From positions 62,001 to 126,000 of the forward strand of contig NZ_JHBW01000067.1 in the NCBI RefSeq assembly GCF_001273845.1: DNA of 64,000 nt, given 5' to 3'. The position numbers and the translations under genes were made by a program. Position 1 is the first letter of the stretch. The number at the start of each line of letters is the position of its first letter. This document shows, piece by piece, positions 7,333 through 15,056 of this stretch. The notes under the pieces were generated by a model, which saw only the letters and a list, made by a program, of their open reading frames with translations, was not told the DNA's origin and searched no databases. This DNA comes from Leucobacter musarum subsp. musarum (GTDB lineage: Bacteria > Actinomycetota > Actinomycetes > Actinomycetales > Microbacteriaceae).

Positions 7333-9315
7333 GTGCAAGCCTGGAGTATGAGAAACCGAAGAACTATTCAATTCTCCGTCATTTGCAGCGCCGCAGCCCT
7401 CGCCTTTACTAGTTGTGCGCTTCCTGAAGCGGGAAACGAGGCCGCCCGCGTCAGTTGGGACGGAGAGAGAGTACGTGTTGAGCTCGACACTGGAGTCGCA
7501 GAGATTGTGCCCGACTCACTCGAGGTGTTCTTCACGTCACATGATGGGGAACAACAGACCTGGTCTGCCCCTGCTGCTGGATCACTGGGGAAGGCATCTG
7601 GCCCCCAACTCGAACCCGAGGGAGCGACTTGGGACTTTCCTGACGCCGCAATGCACGTGCGGGTCTCAGAGGTTGATGGGCGTGCATCGATTTCCTTGGA
7701 ATCGGATCGGACGCAGCAACTCACTTGGCCTCAATCGGCGGGGGACCCGAAGGTTCAGTCGGTTGAGTTTCCTAACGGTGAAGGGCAGTCGATTCCCGTT
7801 GATGATGCCTTCTGGAATAACGCTGATACCGGGTTGGTGGGCAGCTCCTGGGATTTTGCCGGCGGGCTCACCATGCCGTTCTGGGGAACGACATACGCCG
7901 ACTCCGGAGTGAGTTACTTCGTCGATTCCGATATCGGCACGAGTCTCGACTTCACTACGCAGGACGGACGCATCCATGCGGCCGCGACACATGTATTCGA
8001 CGTGGATCGTGGCACCGGAAAATACTCCATCTCGATGGGCGCGAATGATGGAAATCCCGTTGGGGCAGCTCAGGACTATCGGGAGCATCTGCTTGACGGT
8101 GAGGGAATCGTCACGCTCGACTCGAAGATCGCCGTCAACCCTGAGACGGAGCGATTGTTAGGTGCGATTCACGCCTACACCTGGGGGGACGGACGCGACG
8201 CGGAGCTGGTCGCTCGTCTCGAGGAGCTCGGTATTGAACGGGCTTGGCTCGGCTACGACGCCGACGGTTCACCGATGAGTGCCGAGACCGTCGCTGCTGC
8301 GGAGCGAGCCGGTTACCTGGTCGCGCCATACGACACATGGGACAACGCGCAGGATCCCAAAGACGCGGACACCGAGTCGTCGATCTGGCCCGGAGACATC
8401 TGGCCGAATGGTTGCGTGCGAGACAGTAACGGTGAGCCCGTTACCGGGTTCGGCGGCCGGGGATGCTATGTCAGTACCGCGGCGCTTGAAACTGCGGAGC
8501 AGTCCGACGGTGCGCTCTCGAAGCGGGTGCAGGAGTTCACGAGCAATGGAGCTTCGTCGTACTTCCTCGACGTCGACGCCGTCGGTCAACTCTTCCGCGA
8601 CTACTCACCCGAGCATCCGCAGACCGAAGCTCAGGATCGCGAACGCCGAAAGGCCCGAATGCTCGCACTCGCGCAGGGAACATACTCATCGGGCTCACCG
8701 CTCGTATTGGGCTCAGAGACCGCGGCGTCGTGGGCAAACGGATCGCTGAGTTATTCACACGGATCGAGCACGTCGTTGACTAACGCGATATGGGAATTCC
8801 AAAAAAACCGTGAGCAGTGGGGAGGGTACTGGCCGAAAGAACGGCCAGGATTCTTCTTCAAGCCCACTGAGCTCCCGGAAGCACTCGCGACTGCGATGTT
8901 CGCGCCTGAGTACCGCGTCCCGCTGTACGAGACCGTGCTCCACGACTCGGTGGTCTCGACGGATCGTTGGGAGATGGGTCTCTACAAGTTCGCCGGGCTC
9001 ACGGAACAACGCATTCTGACGAACATGCTCTATAACACCCCAGCCGTGATCGCTCTCGACGGTCGTGTGCTCGAAGAGCATGGTGCGCAGCTCGCCGAGA
9101 TGCAGGAAGTGTTCGCGCAGCTGCAGGATGCAGCGGGCACCCAGCCGCTGACCTCTTTCGAGCGAGTAACCGACCAGGTACAGCGCACGACATTCGGCAA
9201 GGGGGCGTTGGTAGTGACGGCAAACTTTGGCACGCAAGAGGCAGCGGGCGTCGCTGCCGGTTGCCTCGTCGCGACAATTCCGGGCCGTGATGACCTGAAC
9301 TACTGCCCGGCATAG
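7333..9315 (+). CDS. Secreted lipoprotein, glycoside-hydrolase-like
   Basis: About 660 aa. N-terminal lipoprotein signal (ICSAAALAFTSC, lipid-bearing Cys about residue 28), a beta-sandwich-like region to about residue 260, then a region that looks like a TIM barrel: RLLGAIHAYTWGDGRD, GIERAWLGYDADG, AGYLVAPYDTWDN, SSYFLDVDAVG. The pattern of strand-end acids (YDADG, FLDVDA, GSETA) resembles large glycosidases such as the GH101/GH129 group, but I cannot fix the family. Start either GTG 7333 (leaderless, TATACT upstream) or ATG 7348. Acting outside the membrane, it would trim host or environmental glycans. It is flanked by a CorA remnant and a frameshifted gene, yet itself has an intact frame. 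Confidence 0.65.
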   Translation: MQAWSMRNRRTIQFSVICSAAALAFTSCALPEAGNEAARVSWDGERVRVELDTGVAEIVPDSLEVFFTSHDGEQQTWSAPAAGSLGKASGPQLEPEGATWDFPDAAMHVRVSEVDGRASISLESDRTQQLTWPQSAGDPKVQSVEFPNGEGQSIPVDDAFWNNADTGLVGSSWDFAGGLTMPFWGTTYADSGVSYFVDSDIGTSLDFTTQDGRIHAAATHVFDVDRGTGKYSISMGANDGNPVGAAQDYREHLLDGEGIVTLDSKIAVNPETERLLGAIHAYTWGDGRDAELVARLEELGIERAWLGYDADGSPMSAETVAAAERAGYLVAPYDTWDNAQDPKDADTESSIWPGDIWPNGCVRDSNGEPVTGFGGRGCYVSTAALETAEQSDGALSKRVQEFTSNGASSYFLDVDAVGQLFRDYSPEHPQTEAQDRERRKARMLALAQGTYSSGSPLVLGSETAASWANGSLSYSHGSSTSLTNAIWEFQKNREQWGGYWPKERPGFFFKPTELPEALATAMFAPEYRVPLYETVLHDSVVSTDRWEMGLYKFAGLTEQRILTNMLYNTPAVIALDGRVLEEHGAQLAEMQEVFAQLQDAAGTQPLTSFERVTDQVQRTTFGKGALVVTANFGTQEAAGVAAGCLVATIPGRDDLNYCPA

Positions 9316-9347
9316 CGAGCAGCTGCGGGTTGCTGATTGGTCACCGA

Positions 9348-9820
9348 TCAGCACCCCGCAGAGTCATCTGCGAGAGCGCACGCGAGTTCGATGAACGATA
9401 CGGCACGCACGATGTCACCGCTGCCGAGGGCTTCATCGGCGTACCGAATTGCCGCGTCAACGGCGCGCCGCTGATTTCGGCGCAGCCGCCGCAGCGTCAG
9501 ATCGGTATGCCCGGCGGCATGCGTAACTTCGAGCTGCCACAGTTTGGATGGCGTTGCCAGACCTTCCCGAGGTGCACTTGTCCTGAGCTCATGAACGCGC
9601 TGAGGCCACTGCGTTTCCGACGAGCGATTCTCCGGTGTGATCATCGTGCGGTATTCGATTCCGTGCACACGGCCAAGCATGAGCACCCGAAGCACTCCCG
9701 ATTCTGCGCAGGTGAAAGCGCATTTCTACTGAGCCCACTCTGCAAATTTGCTAGAACGAGAGCGCTGACGCACGCAATCGCGACCATACCGAGAACGAGC
9801 TTGATGCCTCTTAACCGCAC
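9348..9820 (-). pseudogene. Frameshifted small secreted/membrane protein
   Basis: From GTG 9820 (ribosome binding site AAAGGA, spacing 6) the first frame encodes a signal or anchor peptide (GIKLVLGMVAIACVSALVL) and stops at about 9642. An overlapping frame from about 9695 carries on to 9348 with a charged helical domain (TDLTLRRLRRNQRRAVD). Joined, they give about 155 residues, a plausible signal-anchored protein. Lack of an independent start signal for the second frame argues for a frameshift. Family unknown. Confidence 0.45.
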
Positions 9821-10257
9821 GAGAATTCCTTTAGCTTAGGGCCGCCGGATCAGCGGCAAGTCCAGTTCAATACAGCCGCGGGTTTCGCTTCTTTATCACC
9901 CCGAAACTGAGTTCGGCGCGACGATCTGCCCTTCTGCGCAGTAGGTAGTAGTGAGGTGTGAACCTAGCAGCGATTGGCACCCCGTCACTTCCTCTGCGAA
10001 ATCGGCGCGAATAAGTGACGTTTCTGTTGCTCTGGCGATCGAACATCTGGCACCGAAGTGCCTAACGGCCAACTTCGGCAGATGTTAGACAGCCGGGCTG
10101 CCCGGTGACGGCCTTATCGTGTCCACAGCCGAATACGCGCAGGTTCAATCACTCGCCCCTGCGAACGGCGACCTTCACACGATAGAGAAACGAAACAGCG
10201 CTTCGGAGTGAGATGGCACATCTCGGCAAACCTCAGCACGAATCTTTAGGAGAGACA
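9821..10257. other. Intergenic region with repeat copy A
   Basis: 437 bases without a supported gene. It holds copy A of a diverged 100-base repeat (9913-10015) and the upstream region of the lipoprotein at 10258. No RNA gene recognised. Confidence 0.5.
9913..10015 (+). repeat. Diverged ~100-base repeat, copy A
   Basis: Aligns with 10918-11024 through blocks such as TCGGCGCGACGATCTG, TTCTGCGCAGTA and GAGGTGTGA, with a few substitutions and small indels. Copy A lies 242 bases before a lipoprotein gene and copy B 134 bases before a wall-protein gene, both in the same direction. Confidence 0.75.
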
Positions 10258-10734
10258 ATGGCCCCATCATCACCGCGTGTACGCGCCGTCGCATGCGCCG
10301 CAATCCCAGTCCTCGTCTTCGGGTTGATTGGCTGCGCTCCCGCGTCAGATTCGACCAATTCACAAAATGGCGCCACATCCACCGACCGGAACGCGAATCC
10401 TCAATCCACCTCGGAATACGACGACTGGTACCTCAAGTTTGCAAAATGCATGAGGGGAAAAGGAGTTGACGTCCCAGATACCCCGCCATCCACAATGTCA
10501 CTCAACCCGGACGACGGGTTCTCCGAGGCCGCGCCAACCTGCATAAAAGAGGTGGGCAACCCTCCAACCCGTAACTTGGGCACTCCACGGTCCGAGGACA
10601 CCAGACGGAAGATTGCTCAGTGTTATCGCGATTCCGGCTACGACGTAGCCGATCCAAAACCAGGCATGCCTGCGGAGATGCCCGTCGATGCCCCGCCGGA
10701 AATCGTCGACAAGTGCCTTGCCGCAGCAAATTGA
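10258..10734 (+). CDS. Small secreted lipoprotein
   Basis: 158 aa from ATG 10258 with a strong ribosome binding site (AGGAGA, spacing 5). Lipoprotein signal VFGLIGCAPAS with the lipobox cysteine near residue 22, a Ser/Thr/Asn-rich linker, then a globular part with the recurring pattern FAKCMRGKGVDVPDTPP and three more cysteines. Actinobacterial lipoproteins with this C-M-R-x-x-G-V-x-x-P pattern are common, but no function is established that I can name. Anchored on the outer face of the membrane. Confidence 0.7.
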   Translation: MAPSSPRVRAVACAAIPVLVFGLIGCAPASDSTNSQNGATSTDRNANPQSTSEYDDWYLKFAKCMRGKGVDVPDTPPSTMSLNPDDGFSEAAPTCIKEVGNPPTRNLGTPRSEDTRRKIAQCYRDSGYDVADPKPGMPAEMPVDAPPEIVDKCLAAAN

Positions 10735-11158
10735 GAGCGCAACGAAACATTTACCGGTTCACACGACAGCGTACGATCACTGGCGTCGGCACGCCCAATC
10801 AAACCATCGATACCAAGGCCTGAACGGGGACTGTCAAAGAAGCACTTGGATACCTTCTCAGTTTTGAACATTCAAAGTAGTGCTCTCTTTGCAGCACGCT
10901 TCGCCACTTCGCAGGCGTCGGCGCGACGATCTGTCCTCTTTTCTGCGCAGTAAGTAGTAGCGAGGTGTGAGCCTGGAAGCGAATGGCGCCCCGTCGGCGC
11001 CTCTGAGAAATCAGCGCACAAACGCACACACCTGAGGTTACTCCGATCGCTAGCGACGATATCTACACGATCCAGCAAGCTGCCTACTTGTCCTCCGCTC
11101 GCGGGCCCTTGGTATCTTTATCCGAAATGAGCACTCACTACTCCCAGGGAGCTGGCGA
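10735..11158. other. Intergenic region with repeat copy B
   Basis: 424 bases without a supported gene. Contains repeat copy B at 10918-11024 and the promoter region of the wall protein at 11159. Confidence 0.5.
10918..11024 (+). repeat. Diverged ~100-base repeat, copy B
   Basis: Partner of 9913-10015 (see that entry). Precedes the wall-anchored protein gene. Could be a shared leader, promoter module or duplication scar. Confidence 0.75.
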
Positions 11159-12532
11159 ATGAACTTAAGATTCCGGAATTCACTGGTGGTCGCGACGGTG
11201 CTCGTGTGCGCGGCGGTAGGCGTGACGATCCCAGCGGATCGAGCAGAAGCCGTCCCGCTCGAAAATGAGCTATTTTCGATCAGTGAGACCAGACCTGAAC
11301 TTTCGGTGCCGCTCGGGTACTCCGGCACGACCGAGACCACCCTCACTGCTCATACCCGGATCCAGGTGACTCAGCCATGGGGTCAGCTCGAGTCAGGCGG
11401 GCCTGATTATCCGTTCTGGTCACGATTCGCTGGAGTATGCGCTACCTGGAGCGGCACGGATGTCGATACTTTCGTGATGCAAGCCGGGGACTCCTGCACA
11501 TGGACTTACACGTACACCCCGCAACGATTCGAAAACTCGGCTGCGCAGTGGACGCCGAGCGCACGCGCCATCGATGAAGCCGGAGTGCCATTTGGCGTCA
11601 CCGTCCCGGGACCGGTGTACCTGTTCGTCGGCATCCGGGCGCTCGAAGCGGCACAACTGAGTTTCGGCGAAGTCGCGGTGGGTGATTCAGGGACGGGAAG
11701 TCTCACCCTCAGCAATCCAACGGCCATCGACATCACGGTTTCCGGCGCGACCTTTACCGCTCCGGAGTTCACGCTCGCAGAAGCGGCGGAGCTCCCAGTC
11801 ACCGTCCCCGCAGGCCAGACGTACGACCTGCCGATCACGTTCGCCCCGCAGCAGGTCGGCCCGATCGAAGACTTCTGGGGTCTCAGAATCGACTACGACG
11901 TGCCAGGTTTCGGCACGAGCTGGTTCGCTCGGACACTGTCAGGAACCGGGGTGCAGCCCCTGATCGAACCGCTTCCGTTGGAAGTCAGCGATCTCGATTT
12001 CGGAAGTGTTCTCGTAGGCGACACCATTCCCGGAAGCGTGACCGTGCGCAACATTTCCGAATTGCCCGCTACTGCGCAGATCACGAATGTAGACAACCTC
12101 AACCGCCGCGGGGTGACTGCTGCACGGGAGTCGATTGAACTTGCCCCCGGAGAATCAGCTACTGTCGCGCTGAGCTGGTCCCCCGCCACCCCGGTTAATA
12201 CGTCGACCTTCACGACGGTGGACTGGATCGATGCCCAGCACCCAGGTACCGGCCTGCGGCAGTCCAGATTGACCGGCTCCGCCTACCTGCCCACGGAACC
12301 GCCGTCGCCGATCACTCCACCTGAAGAAAGAGGCGGTGTGGCCGCGAATCTCGGTCGCGGAGCCAGTCCCGCAGCTCCCCCGCAGGAACTCGCCGCTACG
12401 GGATCGCAGGGCATCACTCAGTTTTGTGCTCTTATCGCAGCTCTCGTCGCCGCTTCGGGGGTGTCGTTTGCCGGCGCCCGTCGCTTTCAGACGCGACGCT
12501 CCCCCGGCACAGTCTCGCGCTCCTGGCGCTAA
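11159..12532 (+). CDS. Wall-anchored surface protein with LAATG sorting signal
   Basis: 457 aa. Signal peptide over residues 1-32 (LVVATVLVCAAVGVTIP), unique N-domain to about 155, then two choice-of-anchor-D / ASH-like immunoglobulin-fold domains opening with LSFGEVAVGDSGTGSLTLSN (about 162) and LDFGSVLVGDTIPGSVTVRN (about 280). A Pro-rich spacer leads to LAATG at 411-415, a hydrophobic segment and an Arg-rich tail, the order of a sortase substrate. LAATG departs from LPXTG at position 2. A related C-terminus survives as a fragment at 16505-16740. No sortase is in the island; a chromosomal sortase must attach it. Role: surface binding or adhesion (inference). Confidence 0.78.
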   Translation: MNLRFRNSLVVATVLVCAAVGVTIPADRAEAVPLENELFSISETRPELSVPLGYSGTTETTLTAHTRIQVTQPWGQLESGGPDYPFWSRFAGVCATWSGTDVDTFVMQAGDSCTWTYTYTPQRFENSAAQWTPSARAIDEAGVPFGVTVPGPVYLFVGIRALEAAQLSFGEVAVGDSGTGSLTLSNPTAIDITVSGATFTAPEFTLAEAAELPVTVPAGQTYDLPITFAPQQVGPIEDFWGLRIDYDVPGFGTSWFARTLSGTGVQPLIEPLPLEVSDLDFGSVLVGDTIPGSVTVRNISELPATAQITNVDNLNRRGVTAARESIELAPGESATVALSWSPATPVNTSTFTTVDWIDAQHPGTGLRQSRLTGSAYLPTEPPSPITPPEERGGVAANLGRGASPAAPPQELAATGSQGITQFCALIAALVAASGVSFAGARRFQTRRSPGTVSRSWR

Positions 12533-12661
12533 GTTGCGGTACCGATCACGAACAAAATCGGGGAGGAGGAAGGTGAGTGCGAACCCAATACAAAATGCTA
12601 GCGTTTAATGTCTAGGCGCAGTTTGAATTGGTTTGACGTCGTTGAACGAGAGGGACCCAAA

Positions 12662-13177
12662 ATGACTTACACGAATCTTGACACTGCCACTCCTTCGCTC
12701 CCTCCCGGCCTGATGCAACGCAGTGCTCACGCTGCGCAACTCGAGGCCACTGTGCTGTACGCGATTGCGCGGCTTCGGTCTGAGGTGTTCGTCGTCGAAC
12801 AAGCGTGTCCGTATCTTGATCTCGACGGAAGCGACTTAGAGCCGGGAGCCGAGCAGTTCTGGGCCGAGGTCGAAGGAGCCGCAGCTGACGCACGCATAGC
12901 CGCAACTTTGCGCGTATTGCAAGAAGATGAAGCCACGCGCATTGGACGGGTAGCAACCGCTCCTGCCTGGCGGGGTCGTGGCCTTGCTGCAGCGCTCATG
13001 CGAGCGGCCGTAACTGCCCATGACAAAGGGACGCCTGACCGCCCGATCGTTCTCGATGCGCAATCGTACCTGACGGAATGGTACGCCCGTTTCGGATTCC
13101 TACAGCACGGCGAGGAATTCCTCGAGGATGAGATCCCACACACACCAATGCGCCGGGAACCGAGAACGCATGCATAG
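12662..13177 (+). CDS. GNAT N-acetyltransferase (ElaA-like)
   Basis: 171 aa from ATG 12662 (ribosome binding site GAGAGGGA). ElaA-type pattern: LRSEVFVVEQACPYLDLDG near the N-terminus, the acetyl-CoA-binding motif RVATAPAWRGRGLAAALM near residue 100 and YLTEWYARFGF near 140, followed by the conserved ending H-T-P-M. Transfers acetyl from acetyl-CoA to an unknown amine, cytoplasmic. Intact and full length. Confidence 0.85.
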   Translation: MTYTNLDTATPSLPPGLMQRSAHAAQLEATVLYAIARLRSEVFVVEQACPYLDLDGSDLEPGAEQFWAEVEGAAADARIAATLRVLQEDEATRIGRVATAPAWRGRGLAAALMRAAVTAHDKGTPDRPIVLDAQSYLTEWYARFGFLQHGEEFLEDEIPHTPMRREPRTHA

Positions 13178-13250
13178 GGATTGAAGTCCGCGGCCCGACC
13201 CCCGAAAGGAAAGCTGCACTCATGCCCGCAGGATCCGATTCGTACTCGGT

Positions 13251-13832
13251 TTAAGCTGCCGCGCTATCCGCGTCTACCTTCGCCAACGCCCGGGAAACCG
13301 ATGATTTCCCGACGCCAAGCACTCCCGCAATATGCACGATGCTCTTTTTGTTCGCTCGCATGGCGATCGCCGCGTCGATACGTTCCTGCGTCATCACCGT
13401 GGGCCGGCCGCCGATACGCCCCTCGGAGCGGGCGTGCTCGAGGCCACGGCGGGTGTTGTCTCGAATCGTGTCAACGCGGAGCTGCGCGAACACCGCGACG
13501 ATCCCGAACAGTGCGCGCCCCATCGGGGTCGTAGTGTCAATGTCGGGCTCGGTCAGGCTCTTGATGTTTACGCCGCGCTCGTGCAAGTCCGTGATGACTT
13601 CGATGGCCATCTTCTCGGTGCCTGCGAGTCGGTCGAGCCGTCGCACCATCAAGGTGTCGCCGTCGCGCAAGCACTTCAGGCACTCCACCCATTCAGGGCG
13701 GTCCTTGGTGCGACTCGATTCGGCGTGGTCGACGAACACCTGGATGGCACCTGCAGCACGGAGCTCAGCCTCTTGCGCAGCCGGGTCTTGGTCTTTTCGA
13801 GAGACGCGGGCGTAACCGATGATGCTACTCAT
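13251..13832 (-). CDS. Serine recombinase, coupled to fic
   Basis: 193 aa, complete. Catalytic domain IIGYARVSRKDQD with the active serine in RVS, MVRRLDRLAGT, then DIDTTTPMGRALFGIVAVFAQ, and a C-terminal Hin-type helix-turn-helix (IVHIAGVLGVGKSSVSRAL). Its ATG (13832) overlaps the fic stop (TAG at 13825-13827) and the ribosome binding site AAAGGAGC lies inside fic, so it is translated from the antitoxin-fic transcript. Resolvases joined to toxin-antitoxin genes are common on plasmids, where they resolve multimers. That suggests plasmid ancestry for this cassette (inference). Confidence 0.9.
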   Translation of the reverse strand: MSSIIGYARVSRKDQDPAAQEAELRAAGAIQVFVDHAESSRTKDRPEWVECLKCLRDGDTLMVRRLDRLAGTEKMAIEVITDLHERGVNIKSLTEPDIDTTTPMGRALFGIVAVFAQLRVDTIRDNTRRGLEHARSEGRIGGRPTVMTQERIDAAIAMRANKKSIVHIAGVLGVGKSSVSRALAKVDADSAAA

Positions 13833-14598
13833 CGCTCGATGCTCCTTTCGTCCTGATCACGGCCATCGAGCTCGCGCTGCGCGGCGAAGCGGTCGACGAT
13901 TCCGTACGGTCCTCGTCGAACATCCGCGCTGCTGCGACCGGAAATGCGAGACGAGCGAGTTGTTCAGCTTGTTTTCCGTCTGCAGCGCCGGCATCGGTAG
14001 CGAACGGCGACACGATGCCGCGGAACATGCTCTCGAGCGGGGCAAAGTCTCGACGCTCTGCTGCGATCCGGCGCGCCTCGTCGTTCGTGCTGCCCTGCAC
14101 CGATCGCCAATCAAGCTGCCAGCCGGCGTCATTCGCGATTCGCTCCCAGAACACGCGCTGGGTGCGCCCGTTGCCTTCCCGGAACGGATGGATGTGGTTG
14201 AACTGGTCATAGTGAAACGCGAGCCGTGACACAAAGGCCTCGTGCTCGGGTCCACGCAGTGACCCCTCCGACTGCAGCTCCCCTGCGGCGAAATCTGCTG
14301 CTCGTTCGATGAGCGAGCTCGGAACAAACGGTTCGCCGTCGGCGTCCTTCCAGAGGTCGACCGTGCGCAGCTTCCCTGCCCAGGCATAAACGTCTTGGAA
14401 GAGGTGGCGGTGGATCGCTTGGAACTCAGCGAGATCGCTCGTGGGCGCCGACGGATGATCGCCAAGTTCCATTAGACAGGTGAACGTCAGCGCACCTTCG
14501 GCTTGTGCGAGCTCCGCCGCGGTGCGTGCGGACGTGAGGTGCTTGAGAAACCCCGTCGCTGGATCCAGATACGGGTCTACGAATTCCGGCGAGGCCAT
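13825..14598 (-). CDS. fic: Fic-family AMP-transferase toxin
   Basis: 257 aa from ATG 14598. Contains the Fic core with the complete active-site motif HPFREGNGRTQR (catalytic His, Gly-Asn-Gly anion hole, Arg), preceded by a target-docking flap region (EPFVPSSLIERA). Such enzymes transfer AMP to Ser/Thr/Tyr hydroxyls of target proteins. The neighbour upstream carries the class I inhibitory motif, so this is a toxin held by a separate antitoxin. The start has no good ribosome binding site and lies inside the antitoxin frame. Followed with an 8-base overlap by a resolvase. The motif is intact, so it is probably active when released. Confidence 0.9.
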   Translation of the reverse strand: MASPEFVDPYLDPATGFLKHLTSARTAAELAQAEGALTFTCLMELGDHPSAPTSDLAEFQAIHRHLFQDVYAWAGKLRTVDLWKDADGEPFVPSSLIERAADFAAGELQSEGSLRGPEHEAFVSRLAFHYDQFNHIHPFREGNGRTQRVFWERIANDAGWQLDWRSVQGSTNDEARRIAAERRDFAPLESMFRGIVSPFATDAGAADGKQAEQLARLAFPVAAARMFDEDRTESSTASPRSASSMAVIRTKGASSDE

Positions 14599-14779
14599 AG
14601 CGGGCTCGAGCTCGGGCGACCAATTCGCTCGAGTCGATCTTCCCGGCGATGTACTCCCCCGCGTCACGCTGAGTGTCAGCGTCGACACTCAACCCTTCCA
14701 TCTCCCCGCTGTGGATCGCTTCGTCGACGCGACGCCGGCGCCGGGTTTCTGCAGCTGCAGGTGAGACTTGAGATGCCAT
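14426..14779 (-). CDS. Fic antitoxin (VbhA-like, class I)
   Basis: Starts at ATG 14779 (ribosome binding site GAGAGG). The helical N-terminus carries S-G-E-M-E-G at about residues 24-29, which fits the inhibitory motif [S/T]xxxE[G/N] that places a Glu in the Fic ATP pocket. The usual ending (ELVARARARYG) is reached at about residue 62, but no stop follows. The frame runs on for about 56 further codons within fic, giving 117 residues and a 173-base overlap. The extension (Arg/Ser-rich) looks like non-native sequence, so a stop may have been lost. Inhibitory function should survive because the motif is N-terminal. Confidence 0.78.
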   Translation of the reverse strand: MASQVSPAAAETRRRRRVDEAIHSGEMEGLSVDADTQRDAGEYIAGKIDSSELVARARARYGLAGIRRPVSGSSDGVSQAPHVRTHRGGARTSRRCADVHLSNGTWRSSVGAHERSR

Positions 14780-14825
14780 GATCAGATCCTCTCGCGGGTG
14801 AGCGGGTATCCCAATACTACCAGAT

Positions 14826-14961
14826 TTCCCAAAAACCACCGAACGTGAGTTTCGGGCCAAAATGGTTTCGGGAGGCATTTTGGGAATCCCTATTCCAATC
14901 TCCGAGTGCACTTCCTCGCCCCCGAGCCCGGTCCACCTTCCCAAAAACGATCATTTTTGGG
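14826..14961. promoter_or_regulatory. Candidate operator cluster upstream of antitoxin-fic
   Basis: The element TTCCCAAAA occurs four times in either orientation: 14826-14835, 14877-14886 (inverted) and as a perfect 8-base inverted repeat with a 6-base spacer at 14940-14961 (CCCAAAAA / TTTTTGGG). All lie in the 180 bases before the antitoxin start, where an autoregulator would bind. The IR could instead act as a hairpin. Confidence 0.4.
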
Positions 14962-15056
14962 CTTTCTTTGTGTCCGAGCGATCGCCACTGGCCTATGTAT
15001 CTCCATCGGAGCCGAGCCTGAAGCTTTAACCGATATAGCACATTCGGATTTGAGAT

